A program made the position numbers and the translations under genes. The notes under the pieces were generated by a model. The model saw only the letters and a list, made by a program, of their open reading frames with translations. It was not told where the DNA came from and made no database searches. A stretch of DNA of 64,000 bases, from assembly GCF_002099425.1 (NCBI RefSeq), contig NW_018344008.1, positions 11,924,001-11,988,000 of the forward strand. Reading direction: 5' to 3'. Numbering within the stretch: position 1 is the stretch's first letter; every line of letters starts with the position of its first letter. The DNA comes from Phascolarctos cinereus. Taxonomy: Eukaryota; Chordata; Mammalia; Diprotodontia; Phascolarctidae. Shown piece after piece: positions 50,171 to 61,588 of this stretch.

Positions 50171-50389
50171 AATACATTAATTGGGTGGTATGGGGAGTTT
50201 TTCAATCACCAAAATAAAGAGCATTTCCTTACACACAGCAGAACACAAAAAGTAGAGTCTGTGAATCTCTATTTCATGCCACTTACTTTTTTAAAAAAGT
50301 ATACAACAAATTTTACTTGTTACTTTCAAAATTGTCCTCTTTGTGTTTCCTTCCAAACATCCATCTATTCTCTTCTGTGCATTAAAAAA

Positions 50390-52960
50390 AATGTTATAGT
50401 GGTCCTCTTTGGGGGATTGAGGGGGGAAAGGGTACCAATACTCCTAATCTCCCTCTCGTTAATTCTCCCTCCCAATTAAAAACTGAAAGATAAAAGAAAA
50501 AAAAACTTGCAGCAAATAAAGTTGAACAAAATGTATCCACATGGTGGCCATATCCACAAGTGTATGGCTCTGCACCTTGTGTCCATCACCTCTCTGTCAG
50601 GAGGTAGGTAATATTCTTAATCAGAGATCCTCTGGAGACATGGCTGGCCACTGCATCGATCAGAGTTCTTAAATCTTTCAAAGTTGTTTTTCTTTACAAT
50701 ATCATTGTCTTTTTAAAAATTGTTTTCCCAGCTCTATTCACTTCATTCTATTAGTTCATATCACTAAAGATTCTTTGAAATCATCTTTTGTCATTTCTTA
50801 CAGCACAAATAATATTCTATTACACTCACGTACTATAATTTGTTCAACCACTCCTCAATAGTATAAGAGGGAACCTAAGGCACCTCCTTAGATTCTAAGA
50901 ATGAAGAAGTTTATTTTGCTTGTGATTGTCCTTTCATCAGTGTTATTCATCCTCTTATTACTCCCTTTCCTAGTCCCATTTGTTTCCTTGTTGAATCTGA
51001 TGAGGTTATACACTAAAGTGTTTGTGTGTATACATATATTCATCCCTTGTTTAAAACAAGATCAAGGTTCATCAGCTGTCCATTTCCCCTACCACTACCT
51101 CTTTGTGTACACTTCTCAAACCTAATTATGAGAAATCATAGAGTTCCTATCAATTGTTCAAATAATTTTTAGATTTCTCTTGACTCGTATTTGTATTTCA
51201 ATATTCCTACTCAGCGCCTGTCTCCCTATCAGAAACTCTTAAAAGTCCTTTATTCCATTAAAGATTCATTTTTTTCTCCTGTAGGATTATACTCAGCTAT
51301 GAAAGGTAAGTTATTCTTTATTATAAGTCTTTCTCTTTTGCCTTTTTGAACACTACAATACTGTATTCCAAAATCTCCTCTCATTTGGAATCCAGGCTGT
51401 AGTTCCTTAGTATTTAAAATGCTTCTTTCCAGATGCTTGTACTCTTGCTTTAACTTGGGAGTTAAAGAGTTTGGCTAACATTTTTAGGTCTTTTCCTTTT
51501 AGGGTTGCTTTCAGAAGGAATTAGTTGATTCTTTCTAAAATTATGGTGTCCTCTGGTTCTAATATAGCTGGAGTTTTCATTTATTATTTCTTAGTGTCCA
51601 GGCTTTAAAAAAAATCTTGGGAATCCAATGATCCTTACATTATTTCTCCCTGACTCATTTTCTAGGTCAGTTGACTTAGGTAACACATATTGTACATGTT
51701 CTTTTTTTTTTTTTTAAATCTTTTGTTGTTGGTCAGTTGTTTCAGTTGCCTCAGACTCTTTGTGAACCCTTTAGAGTATTTCTTGTAAAGACACTGAAAT
51801 GCTTTGCCATTTCCTTTTCCAGTTCATTTTATAGATGAGGAAACTGATGCAAACAGGGTTAAGTGATCTGTCCAGGGTCACATAGCTAGTATGTATCTGA
51901 GGATGGTTTTTAACTCAGGTCTTCCTGACTCCAGGCCTGGTACTCTATCCTCTGTGCCACCTAGCTGCCTCCAAATCTTATGACTTTGTTCAACATTTCT
52001 TGCTGTCTCCTGGAGTTACTGACTTTTGTTTGGTCTAATCTAGCTTTCAAGGAGTTCATTTCTTAGGTGAGGTTTCCCACTTTCTCTTCTAAGCTACTTA
52101 ATCACCCTCTAATTCTTTCCTCCAGAGCTTTCATTTCAATTTTTATTTCTTCTGTATATTTGTGGAAAATTATTTTTTTCTTCTGAGTCTCTGTTTGCTG
52201 TTGTTATGGAGTTACTCCCTCTTTAAGGGATTTTTAGATACAATAATTTATGATATTGCAAAATATTGGTTTTATTCTTTGATTTACTCATTTCTTTAGT
52301 TCGCAAATTGGGGCTTTGTGCCAAGATCAGGTTCCACCTTCTGCTATGCTTTTAAATACGATGTTTGGCCCTGCTTGGTTTTGCCCTAGGTGGCCTTGGT
52401 GCCTAAACTGACCTGCACCTCCTGGGATCACGTGTTGGATCACGGTCAGAGCAGAGGATCTTCAAATCTTTCTCTTGCATCTCAGGTCAGTCCTAGGGCT
52501 ATCAGAGCCTCTGGTAATGGGCTGTCTCAGTCTGAGGGCTGCATTCTAAGACATGGGCCACCATAATGGTCTCTGTGTTGCTGCCTGCTGCTATTAATCA
52601 TGGCTTCCAAGGTCCTTACAAGGTCTTTTGCTCTTGCTTCTTCTGGACACAGAGACTTGCCGGTTACATCTGTCCTGTCTCTAGTCATACTAGTGCTTGC
52701 TTTGTTGAAGGAGACTCCTTTCTTACTGACCTTGGCTTCTGGCTAACTTTATTAATAGTTCTGGGGTAGAAAAAGTCATTTATTGTAATTTCTCACTGGA
52801 TTTTTTTTTTAATCACTATTCAGTCTAGTGCAAATTTCAAGGTTTTTTTGGAACTGATATACAGGAGCTGGGTCATCTGCCTCTCATTCAGGCAGCCATA
52901 AAGGCAAGAAAATTAATAATTAACCTCCCAATAGAATATCCCAGTAGGGAATAGCAATTA
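50390..52960 (-). mobile_element. HAL1-like half-L1, antisense
   Basis: An L1-like 3' end at about 50500-50865 (catttcttacagcacaaata) is followed within a few hundred bases by ORF1-type sequence (ctcctgtaggattatactca, aatcttgggaatccaatgat). There is almost no ORF2 between them. This order, ORF1 then directly the 3' end, is that of HAL1. A SINE at 51725-51975 interrupts it. Confidence 0.5.
51725..51975 (-). mobile_element. marsupial SINE1-type SINE, antisense
   Basis: It contains tggtcagttgtttcagttgc, gaaatgctttgccatttcct and cttcctgactccaggcctgg, ending gtgccacctagctgcc. Confidence 0.9.
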
Positions 52961-53291
52961 CAAGGAAGTCAGGATTCACAATGGGGCCTCTACATCTTCT
53001 GGCTGATGAAAACTATGGCAATATCAGGGAATCTTGGAGCCTAGCAATTAAAAATGTGACAAAAATAGCACTATTTCTCTATGTATCCTTTGCTTCATAC
53101 ACATCTGATTTTCTACCTGTTAGTGGCACATTCCTTGGCTTAGCCTGATAATGGAACGACCATTGGCTTGATCAATATATCTGATAAAATCAGACTATTT
53201 AAGAGAGATAAAATGATAGTAAGAAATAATAAGGTTTGGGGTTTTTATTTTTTTGCCATCAATATCCCTTCTTTTAAATCACCTTTTTTTA

Positions 53292-53530
53292 TAAGCAGCT
53301 GTATGGTACAATTGATAGACCTCTAGACTTGGAGTCAGGAAGAGCTGAGTTCAAATATGGCCTTTGACATTTACTACTTATTTGATTATCATGACTTAAC
53401 CTATCTGCCTCAGTTCAATCATTGTAAAATGGGGATGATAATAATAGCAAGTACCTCACAGGGTTGTTGTGAAGATAAAATGAGATAATATTTGTAAAGT
53501 GCTTTAGAAACCTTAAAGGCATATGTAAAG
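53292..53530 (+). mobile_element. MIR-type marsupial SINE
   Basis: It contains cttggagtcaggaagagctg and cctcacagggttgttgtgaa, then gagataatatttgtaaagtg. Confidence 0.85.
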
Positions 53531-54650
53531 ACTAAAAAATAAACAAAAAACCCCACTGAATTTATATGATGCCAAGCTAAAACTAGCTAAAAATATAAAA
53601 ATTAAATCAGCTTAAAATTTTAAAAATTATATCTTTAATTTTTTTTTCATGGAATTGACTGGATGCCTGACCAAATTAGCCTGTCAATTCTGTGCCATTG
53701 TTTTATATTATCTGAACCTGAATAATTTTCAGACTGTAATATATACTGTAGTAGAAGCAATCAGTAAAGTAAAATCAGTAAATGTGGCAGTCCAATTCTA
53801 TTAGAAATTAAAGAGATTTTTTTAAATGACTAAAAAATTCTAAGAAACGTTTCCATGGAGTCAGCAGATTCCTAGGTGTCAAAGAATACCTCTGAAACTA
53901 GCCAATCACTTAGAATTCCTTCCTCACCCTTTGCTTTTAACTTCAGATTTTTCTTCCTCAGCAAATGAATTTTTAATTTTAAAAAGACAATGGAATAATA
54001 GGATTTTTACTTCAGAGAAATTACTTTATTAAAAAAGCTGAATAATTTATGTCCTTTTTTTTTAATTAATGGGTTGACTGAAAACAGTTCCAATTCAATT
54101 ATATCATGTACATTTTGCTTCTAATTTACCTGTTTTTAGGTTCAAGAAATTCTGACAGTTAAATAATTTGCACCATAGCTAGAGGAAGTACTTTTTTCTT
54201 CACTTAAATAAAATCCATCATTTGTCTAAATGAATGAATTCCTATTTTCTCAATGATATGATGAAAAATTTGATATTAATTTCAAATTGGTCCTCTATAC
54301 AACAGTGTAAGTTTTAGTTCAAGAGAACTACCATGAACTCAATTAATTTAATGATCTTGAAAAATGATAGATACACTTTTTTTCCTGCAGTGGAAGGAAT
54401 GGGTATGACAGTGGAATACCCACCACATTTAGCTTAGCATTGGAAACTTTAATAATTTCTTGTTAAAAGGATACAAAGTTTTGGAAGTAAAAAAAGCAAA
54501 ATTCTAGAAACATCCAATGATATCACAGATATACCTTCACTTAAATAAATGATATACTAAGATTTAGATAGTCACTGAAGTTAAACTGAAGAGTATTAAA
54601 TCTTTTTCCCCCTTTCACTAACAAACTGAAGGAAAAAGACATCAATATAC
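53530..54650 (-). other. C2CD5: C2CD5 intron, no recognised element
   Basis: AT-rich intronic sequence. I found no exon or repeat. Confidence 0.5.
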
Positions 54651-55435
54651 TCACTACCTCTACTTCCTCTCCTGTCACACACTTCTCAACCTTTATAATC
54701 TGGCTTCCAACCTCATCATTCTATTTCTATCAACTTTTTATCACTTGCCAAATCTTGTTGTTTCTGTCTCTAAACTATACTATACAAGCCTTTCTCACTA
54801 CTTACAGAAGCCATTATCTTAGTTCCAGTCATTATTTTGTCTCATATGAACAATGGCAACAGTCTCCTAACTGCATCTCCTTGTCTCAGACATTCCTCAC
54901 TCCAATTTAACTGCTGGGGGGATCTGCAAAGATTTCATGTAGAAGATGGCACTTGAGCACAATCTTTGAGGAAGTAAGGGATTCTAAGAGACAAAGGTGA
55001 GGAGAAAGTGCATTCTAGACTTGGGAGGCATCCAGTGCAACATCATGGAAACAAGAGAAATATTATGTTTGATGAACAGAAAGGGCAGTTTGGCTAGCTC
55101 CTAAGGGGGAATAACGTATAATAAAATCGGGAAGATAGGTTTAAGAGCCAAACAGTTGAGTTTATGTTTTATCCTAGAGGCAAAAGAGAACACTGAGTTG
55201 GGCAGTAACATGTTCAAACCTGTGGTCAAGTAAGAGCATTTTGGCAACTGAGTTAGTTTCCTCTCTTCCAAAATATTTATTTTTTTTATACATTGTGTAT
55301 ATATTTATATATGCAAATTTTGTCCCTTTCAATAGAATGTAAGCTTGAGGATACAGACTGTTTCATTTATGTCTTGGTATCCTCAGTGTCTAGCACAATG
55401 CTTAGCACACAATGAATGCCTACTGAGTGATACAA
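54650..55435. mobile_element. L2/L3 fragments in both orientations
   Basis: A sense L3/L2-like piece at 54650-54915 (aacagtctcctaactgcatc) is followed by antisense L2 at 54925-55262 (agatggcacttgagcacaat). A sense L2 3' end follows at 55325-55435 (aatagaatgtaagcttgagg, then ctagcacaatgcttagcaca). Confidence 0.6.
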
Positions 55436-55929
55436 AAGGAATCATTTTAGATAGTAAATTGCATTATTTCATATAAAATGTGAACAAATTCACATTAAAC
55501 ATCTCAGAAACTGCCTATTACATAAAGTGAGGCATGCTATCATAGCAAAGCATCAAAACTTTTCATCAAACTTGGATGAATTTATGTAGTTATCCCTAAG
55601 TGACTAAATCTAGGAATGTTTAACAACAAATTTAAAACATACACAAAACTAAATAAATTAGAATTCTGCAATAATAGTAATTATTACAAAGAAGATATGT
55701 CTATTGAGCAGCTATGCACTAAAGCCCATAAAACAGAATTATAACTGGAAGTGCCTGAAATATCATATTAATATACTACTTCACTCATAACACACAGATT
55801 TGCATGGACAATATCATAGTAAGTCATTGATGTAGCCAACCCCTCTTTGGAGGATAATTTGTAATTTTTTAAATAGCAGTTGCTTAGCATAAATTACCAA
55901 ATAACAACAATAATGTATATGGAGCTCAC

Positions 55930-56120
55930 CTCACGTAAAGAAGTGGTTTCCCGTATAAAAAACATATTAATTATACCAAGATATTTTGTTATTTTTGCCC
56001 CAGGAATGAAAGAAAGCGGTGTCATCTTAACCACACCAACTGTGGAATTTGCACACGCAGGAGCAGAACGTTGCCGGAAATGTCCTTCAGTCAATGGGCT
56101 TGCTTTCTCAACCGACACTG
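55930..56120 (-). CDS. C2CD5: C2CD5 exon (conserved C-terminal region)
   Basis: This 191-nt exon lies between acceptor cctgaattttag and donor cgtgag|gtgagc. After two bases that complete a split codon, it encodes 63 residues: VSVEKASPLTEGHFRQRSAP, then CANSTVGVVKMTPLSFIPGA and KYLGIINMFFIRETTSLRE. It aligns with the mammalian block starting (M)TVEKASP, and the run from CANSTVG onward looks unchanged. Phase 1 in, phase 0 out. The two leading bases (CA) join either g (giving Ala, when the cassette exons are skipped) or a (giving Thr, from the exon at 57156-57257), so both splice routes stay in frame. Confidence 0.96.
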
Positions 56121-57155
56121 CTAAAATTCAGGAAACAAAAGAAAAGTCTTTAGATCAAATGATAGCTCTTAGATCAATCTTCTGTATGGTTTCCAAGTAG
56201 TTGTGTAACAACATTCAGCTGTCTGTGAAGCTAAGCCATGTCATGAAAGAAAAGACATTATCATGCACTACATGCAACTGAAAATAAAGAGAGAGAAAAT
56301 ACAAGAGGAAAAGTTGCAATGAAATTCTTTGGGAAGGCAAATGACATTCCTGCAAAAGAAAATAGTGATGCAATGTAGCTACACACAATGATCAGTTACA
56401 AAGTGAAGAAAAAGAAAAAGTGGCAGAGCTGTAACAATTATCTGCTGTAGAAACAAATTATTATAAGAAGAGTGTGAAAGTTGTTACGTTTACCAGTACA
56501 GTTTTTTTTCCATCTTATCAGAAGTCTTCACATCAGTGTCTGTAGATAACTACTAATTGTAATGTTTTGTCTTTTTTTTTTTTAAATCAGACCTGGGACT
56601 AATGAACTCATGATTTAACATCATAAATGACATTGCCTGTCCTATAAGTGATTTTAACTGATTTTTCTCAAAAACATATCTAACTACACCAATATATATT
56701 TCGAGTATTACAGGACATACATGTAATAAACCTGATTTTACCAGTAAGGGAAGAGTTAGCTGATTATTTTTCTGGAAGTCTTCTCATACCATGGTGGCTG
56801 TCATTTATTAAACGGCACATTAAAATCCTAGAGAGTAAATGTCTCTTCTCAAAAATTGAACAATTTATTTTCTTTTCCCTATTGTGTGTACCTATTTACA
56901 TACTTTTGTTAGCACTTTCATAAAGTTAAAAACTTTTAAAAAAAACAACGAATCTTACATTTTAAATTATTAAGCCCTAAAAATCTTACTTAATATTTGT
57001 TAAAATGGCCATTAGTGCCTGCAGCTTTCACACTCTGATATATACATTCGATTGGCAGTGTTATTACTGGGTAGTAAAGTCCAGCCTTCACCACTAAGAA
57101 ATCAGAGATATGCTTCTCAGAATATCATCATAATGTGGTAGAAACATCCGCCTAC

Positions 57156-57257
57156 TTGTCTTAATTGATCCACGTCTTATGGTCTGAGCTTTCAGTTTAA
57201 TGAGCTCTATCCAGCTGTTGCATCTGTCTGCAAAGGAACTGTAATCAATTGATGTCG
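57156..57257 (-). CDS. C2CD5: C2CD5 alternative cassette exon, 102 nt
   Basis: Acceptor ctgtgttttcag and donor acaa|gtaggc enclose 102 nt, phase 1 at both ends. It encodes ATSIDYSSFADRCNSWIELI then KLKAQTIRRGSIKT. The same segment occurs in some mammalian C2CD5 isoforms just before the TVEKASP block. Its length is a multiple of three, so skipping keeps the frame. The RRGS stretch resembles a basophilic kinase site (inference). The donor (GTAGGC) is weak, which fits regulated inclusion. Confidence 0.9.
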
Positions 57258-58097
57258 CTGAAAACACAGACAGAAAACAAAAGAAAAAAAAAACAAAGAA
57301 AAAATATGGATGACGTGTCTTGTTCGTCACAATAGTCCTTCTGATGAAGCAATTAACTGTATCTAAGAAAAAAGAATGATCCTTTTCCAAGTCAGTTAAT
57401 TAAGATATTTTTTTAATTGAGTTTTCAGACACTAGTTTTTCTAAAACTAAGATTTCAATTATTTGGTTGAGTTTTATGATGATGTCACAATTGTGTGTGA
57501 TATTTTAGAGAAATCAGAGCTAGAGAGACATAGATTTAAAACTACATAAATAATATTCTTTCTTCAGTTAACTTCTCATATTTCCTATTTTTTATAATAT
57601 TTTTAGTTAAGTTATTTTAGTCCTGAGTTAATTTAGGATTTTTCAAACAGGTGCTGAAATTTACCATTCCAAGATTTTCCTCTAATTTGAATCTAAAATC
57701 AAAATTAACTTCACCAGAATCAGAAGTAGAGGAGAAAAATAAGGAACAAAAAAAAATCTTCCAAAGAACACATTATATTATAAAAGTCCATGCTTATTCT
57801 AGCTAAAACTCTACTTCTACTTCTGGTTTTGCTACCTAACATTCTCTGACAATATCTAAGGAAGAAAATTTGTATCTCTACACTTAAAAATTAAAAGGAA
57901 TTCCTCTTACCATTTCAAGAAAAAAAATATTAAGCAGCCAACAGCCAAAATTTTATCGACTTTTTTGAAAAATGTATTGTAACAAAGTGACATTTTGGTG
58001 TCCATTTCAACGTGTTTCTCAAACAACTGTAACTATATCCACCATTAATCTAGGGCTTCACATCTTTGGTACTATTGGCTTAATTAGACAAACTCAC

Positions 58098-58148
58098 CTC
58101 TCTGTGCAGCTGGTATACCTGAGTTAGAACTTGCACTCTCCAGGTGTT
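58098..58148 (-). CDS. C2CD5: C2CD5 alternative cassette exon, 51 nt
   Basis: Acceptor tgtcttatcag and donor agag|gtgagt enclose 51 nt, phase 1 at both ends. With the split first codon it encodes EHLESASSNSGIPAAQR. This peptide is known from longer mammalian C2CD5 isoforms, where it directly precedes the ATS(V/I)DYSSFADRC segment. Skipping keeps the frame. An antisense WSINE1-like SINE sits about 55 bp upstream of the acceptor. The exon before it was not found and should lie beyond 64000. Confidence 0.88.
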
Positions 58149-58204
58149 CTGATAAGACAATATGAACAATATTAGCTCAGATGCTTAATATACAATAGCA
58201 TCTT

Positions 58205-58350
58205 TTTTTTTTTTGGTGAGGCAATTGGAGTTAAGTGACTTGCCCAAAGTCACACAGCTAGTAAGTGTTATGTGTCTGAGGCCAGATATGAACTCATGTC
58301 CTCCTGACTCCAGGGCTGGCCCTCTATCCACTGCGTCATCTAGCTGCCCC
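58205..58350 (-). mobile_element. WSINE1-like SINE, sense to C2CD5
   Basis: The plus strand shows the reversed copy: a T-run, gagttaagtgacttgcccaa, then actcatgtcctcctgactcc, ending gcgtcatctagctgcccc. It starts only about 55 bp upstream of the 51-nt C2CD5 exon acceptor. Confidence 0.92.
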
Positions 58351-58427
58351 AGTGGTTTTTTTTCTGTTCATTATGTAATACCTCTATTAAACAGAAGATT
58401 AGGAGATAAAAATGGGTATTTTTTTTT

Positions 58428-58610
58428 ACCAAGGGAAATAATTAGTGTCTCCATAGAAAAATAAACTAGCTTACTATTTACATCTCATACTCCAACTGTG
58501 GATAAACTAGAGTCCTTTCCAATAAGGTCAAAGGTAAAGCAAAGAAATCCATTGTCAACACTACTGTGTGGTACAGTGCTGGAACTGCTAGCAAAACTTT
58601 CAGTACAAAA
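58428..58610 (+). mobile_element. old L1 ORF2 fragment, copy 1 of a local duplication
   Basis: The plus strand encodes a decayed L1 ORF2 stretch (DKLESFPIRSKVKQRNPLST, compare EKLEAFPL...RQGCPLSPLL). Its left half and L1 part recur at 59511. Confidence 0.6.
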
Positions 58611-59369
58611 CCAAACGAATAAATATTTCATACATAAATCTGAGAGACAGCACGGCAAAGTGGGCAGAGAAATAACCTTGAAGTCAGATTTAAGTCAGTG
58701 TGCCAAACAGCTGTCTAAGACTATAAGTTGCACAGCCAGTGCCAATAGGCACCAGTAGAAGGAGGCCCTCTCTCAGAATTTCCTAGGAATTGAAATAAAA
58801 TCTTTAGTCCTATAAAAAAATAAATTTGTAATGAGTTCTTTAGAGACATAAAAATATGTCCCTAAAACACAAAACAAGTAATATTCAGAGGAAATGGCCC
58901 TACTTATAATGACACAGTCTAGTTTCAGATAGATTATAGTAATAACAAAGACTATAATGTCAACAAATGGAAATAGGATTAAAAGAAAAAAAAAACACAG
59001 GGAGAAAAGTAGAAAAGGAGGTCAATGTCCAGGGAGATATACTGAAATAGCAACAAGCAAAAAAAAATCTTTTGGGGGGGGGAGAAATATAGTTAAAAAA
59101 TAGAAAATATATCTACTAAAGCCTAAAAAGCAAAAACTTAAGATCTCATTTTGTGAAACAGTTCAGAGCACTTATTTGACAGGTACTTTGAAGGGAAATG
59201 GGAAGAATTTTTTTTTATAGCACCTGGTATGTGAACTTGATTAGCAATTCCCAAGCAGTTAATGCCCATCGACTGGCACAATCCTGACGTCCAACCTAGT
59301 CAAAAGCGACGTAGCAGCTACCATTACACTTTTTCCCTGCTACCTGAGAGTATTTCCAGTAGGAAGGAA

Positions 59370-59370
<1 letters not shown>

Positions 59371-59418
<48 letters not shown>
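59371..59418. repeat. (GT)n microsatellite
   Basis: About 23 GT units with one GC variant. Confidence 0.97.
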
Positions 59419-59419
<1 letters not shown>

Positions 59420-59510
59420 TCTAGAAAATGCCTAAACTACTATTCACCGTACCTAATCTGGTCCATCCTGTCTCAGAACTTTATCATCAGCATCCCTTTT
59501 TAATAATACT

Positions 59511-60110
59511 ACCAAGGGAAATAAGTAGTGTCTCCACAGAAAAATGGACTAGAATATAAGACTTACATCTTATATTCCAACTGTGGATAAACTGGAGTCC
59601 TTTCCAATAAGGTCAAAGTCAACACTAGTGTTGGAAATGCTAGCAAAAGCAATAAGAAAAAAAATTAAGGGACTAACCATAGGCAAAAAAGAAACAAAAT
59701 GATGGCCTTTTGCAAATGACAGAGAACCTTAGAGATTCAAATAAAAAACTGAAATATTTAATAACTTCAGCAAAGTTAAAGTGCTATCAGTAAAAGACCA
59801 GGAAGAACAAGGAAAAAAAAAGAGAGATTCCATTTAAAATTATTTCAGAATGTATAAAGTACTTGGGAGTCTACCTATAAGGACAGACAGTGACTATATG
59901 AATACAACTACAAAACATTCTTTACACAAATAAAGACCAATCTAATAACTGAAGAAAAATTAATTACTCATGAGCAGGTCAAGTCAATACAATAAAAATG
60001 ACACTACTACTTCAATTAATTTACTCATTCAATGCCATCCTAACCAAACTAGCAAAGGTTTACAGTACAAACTAGAAAAACAATAATGCCCACATCTGTG
60101 TCAAGTACCT
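59511..60110 (+). mobile_element. old L1 ORF2 fragment, copy 2
   Basis: It begins with the same block as 58428 (accaagggaaataagtagtg; ctgtggataaactggagtcc). It continues through decayed ORF2 sequence (gtacttgggagtctacctat; tcaatgccatcctaaccaaa). Confidence 0.65.
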
Positions 60111-60365
60111 CAGCCCTCCCCATCCCACCCCTTCTAGCTTCCTGTATTTCTGGTTAGCATGTAAACTCCTTGAAGGCAGGTCCACCCTCCCCCAGTGGTC
60201 TAAGCTGCAGTCAAGAGCTTGAACTAAAATCTGAAATTCAAAGTGCTCCCATGCAATGCAATGCAACTAACTGTTCCTCCCTCTTCCTCCCCACCCCCAG
60301 GTATTTGTATTCTTGGCACTTAGCAGTATCTGACACGTAGTAAGACCTTAATAAATGACTGACTA
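60110..60365 (+). mobile_element. L2 LINE 3' end, interrupted
   Basis: The left part is tagcatgtaaactccttgaaggcagg and the right part ttcttggcacttagcagtat, then acacgtagtaagaccttaat. Together they form the L2 3' terminus, split at about 60181-60300 by a foreign segment. Confidence 0.8.
60193..60285. repeat. second copy of the ST8SIA1 5'UTR segment
   Basis: The run from cagtggtctaagctgcag through agagcttgaact and attcaaagtgctcccatgca to caactaactgtt matches 4783-4878 in the same orientation. A small gap and a few substitutions separate them, including CpG loss (agtgctc here, agcgctc there). It is followed by a degenerate TC-rich stretch, like the TC tract next to the original. Confidence 0.85.
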
Positions 60366-60996
60366 GGTCTAAGAGAACAATAAAAACCTCAAAATATTTT
60401 TTGAAGCATAGTCAGGGACCAATAAAAATCCACAGGACAGTTTACTCTACTTAAACTGATGATTATTAAAGGATCATTCTTAATTAAATGATTCAACCTT
60501 CTTTATCCTCCAACAACAACAAAAACAGCATTTCTAGACAGGATTTTTTCTTTTTCTAAAAGAAAGCATCATCACTGGGTACTCCTAGAAAAGAATATTC
60601 AATGGCCTTTCAATTTTTCCCACTGAATATATAAGGCCAGTATCACAAGAGGCTAAATCCTCACTGAAGACTTATTTTACATTGTCTAGGAAATTTTTTT
60701 CATTTATAAGTAGAATTTCCCAGCTCTCAGAAATTACAAATTATTTATGATTAATTAACAATTTATATAGCTACTTAATGAGTAGTAACTTATTACTACT
60801 ACAAGGAATAGAAAAATCTGGTTCCTGCCTTCAAAGACAAATGTATTCAAAAAACAAAGTTTGACTAAAATGACTTTTACCTGATACACAGGATTTTTTA
60901 AAAATGAGAATGCTATGGGAAAAAACTGAAAAAGTGTTGCAAAGAGAATTCACTCAAGAGAGAAGGGAAAAATTCAAGGTAGAAATGATTTATTCA
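60365..60996 (-). other. C2CD5: C2CD5 intron, no recognised element
   Basis: AT-rich. I recognise no exon or repeat. Confidence 0.5.
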
Positions 60997-61037
60997 AACT
61001 GTTGCACTTCAGAATCCTAGAGAATCAAGTGAAAAAC

Positions 61038-61350
61038 TGTTAGAGGCCTGCTGCTCCCAGTGGGTCTTGGCTTTGTCCACTGATATGGAAACTGTCCTGG
61101 AAGTGGAGTGGAGGTGCACGGGCTGTGCGTGACGTCACTCTAGAGGTGGCAAAGCCTATGCTTCTGCCAAGTCTCCATCAGATAGAGGCATGTTAACATG
61201 GCTCCTATGATGTCTATTGAGGCGGCTGAGCCAATACACTCATGCCAAGTCTCTGTGCCACAGCCGGGTATGTGATTGTTCTCCTTCGCTGAGGGGGTGG
61301 GACCAGATTGGTGGTCGGGGTCGGTCCTCGCAGGGGGCAGCACTCTCCCC

Positions 61351-61427
<77 letters not shown>

Positions 61428-61451
61428 CCTCCCTCTCCCTCCCTCCTCCCT

Positions 61452-61521
<70 letters not shown>

Positions 61522-61528
61522 TCCTCTC

Positions 61529-61588
<60 letters not shown>

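Noticed and set aside
59220-59330. Possible earlier C2CD5 exon (VTAVAITFD-like region)
   Set aside because: The translation did not match the C2CD5 block and no acceptor/donor pair fits.
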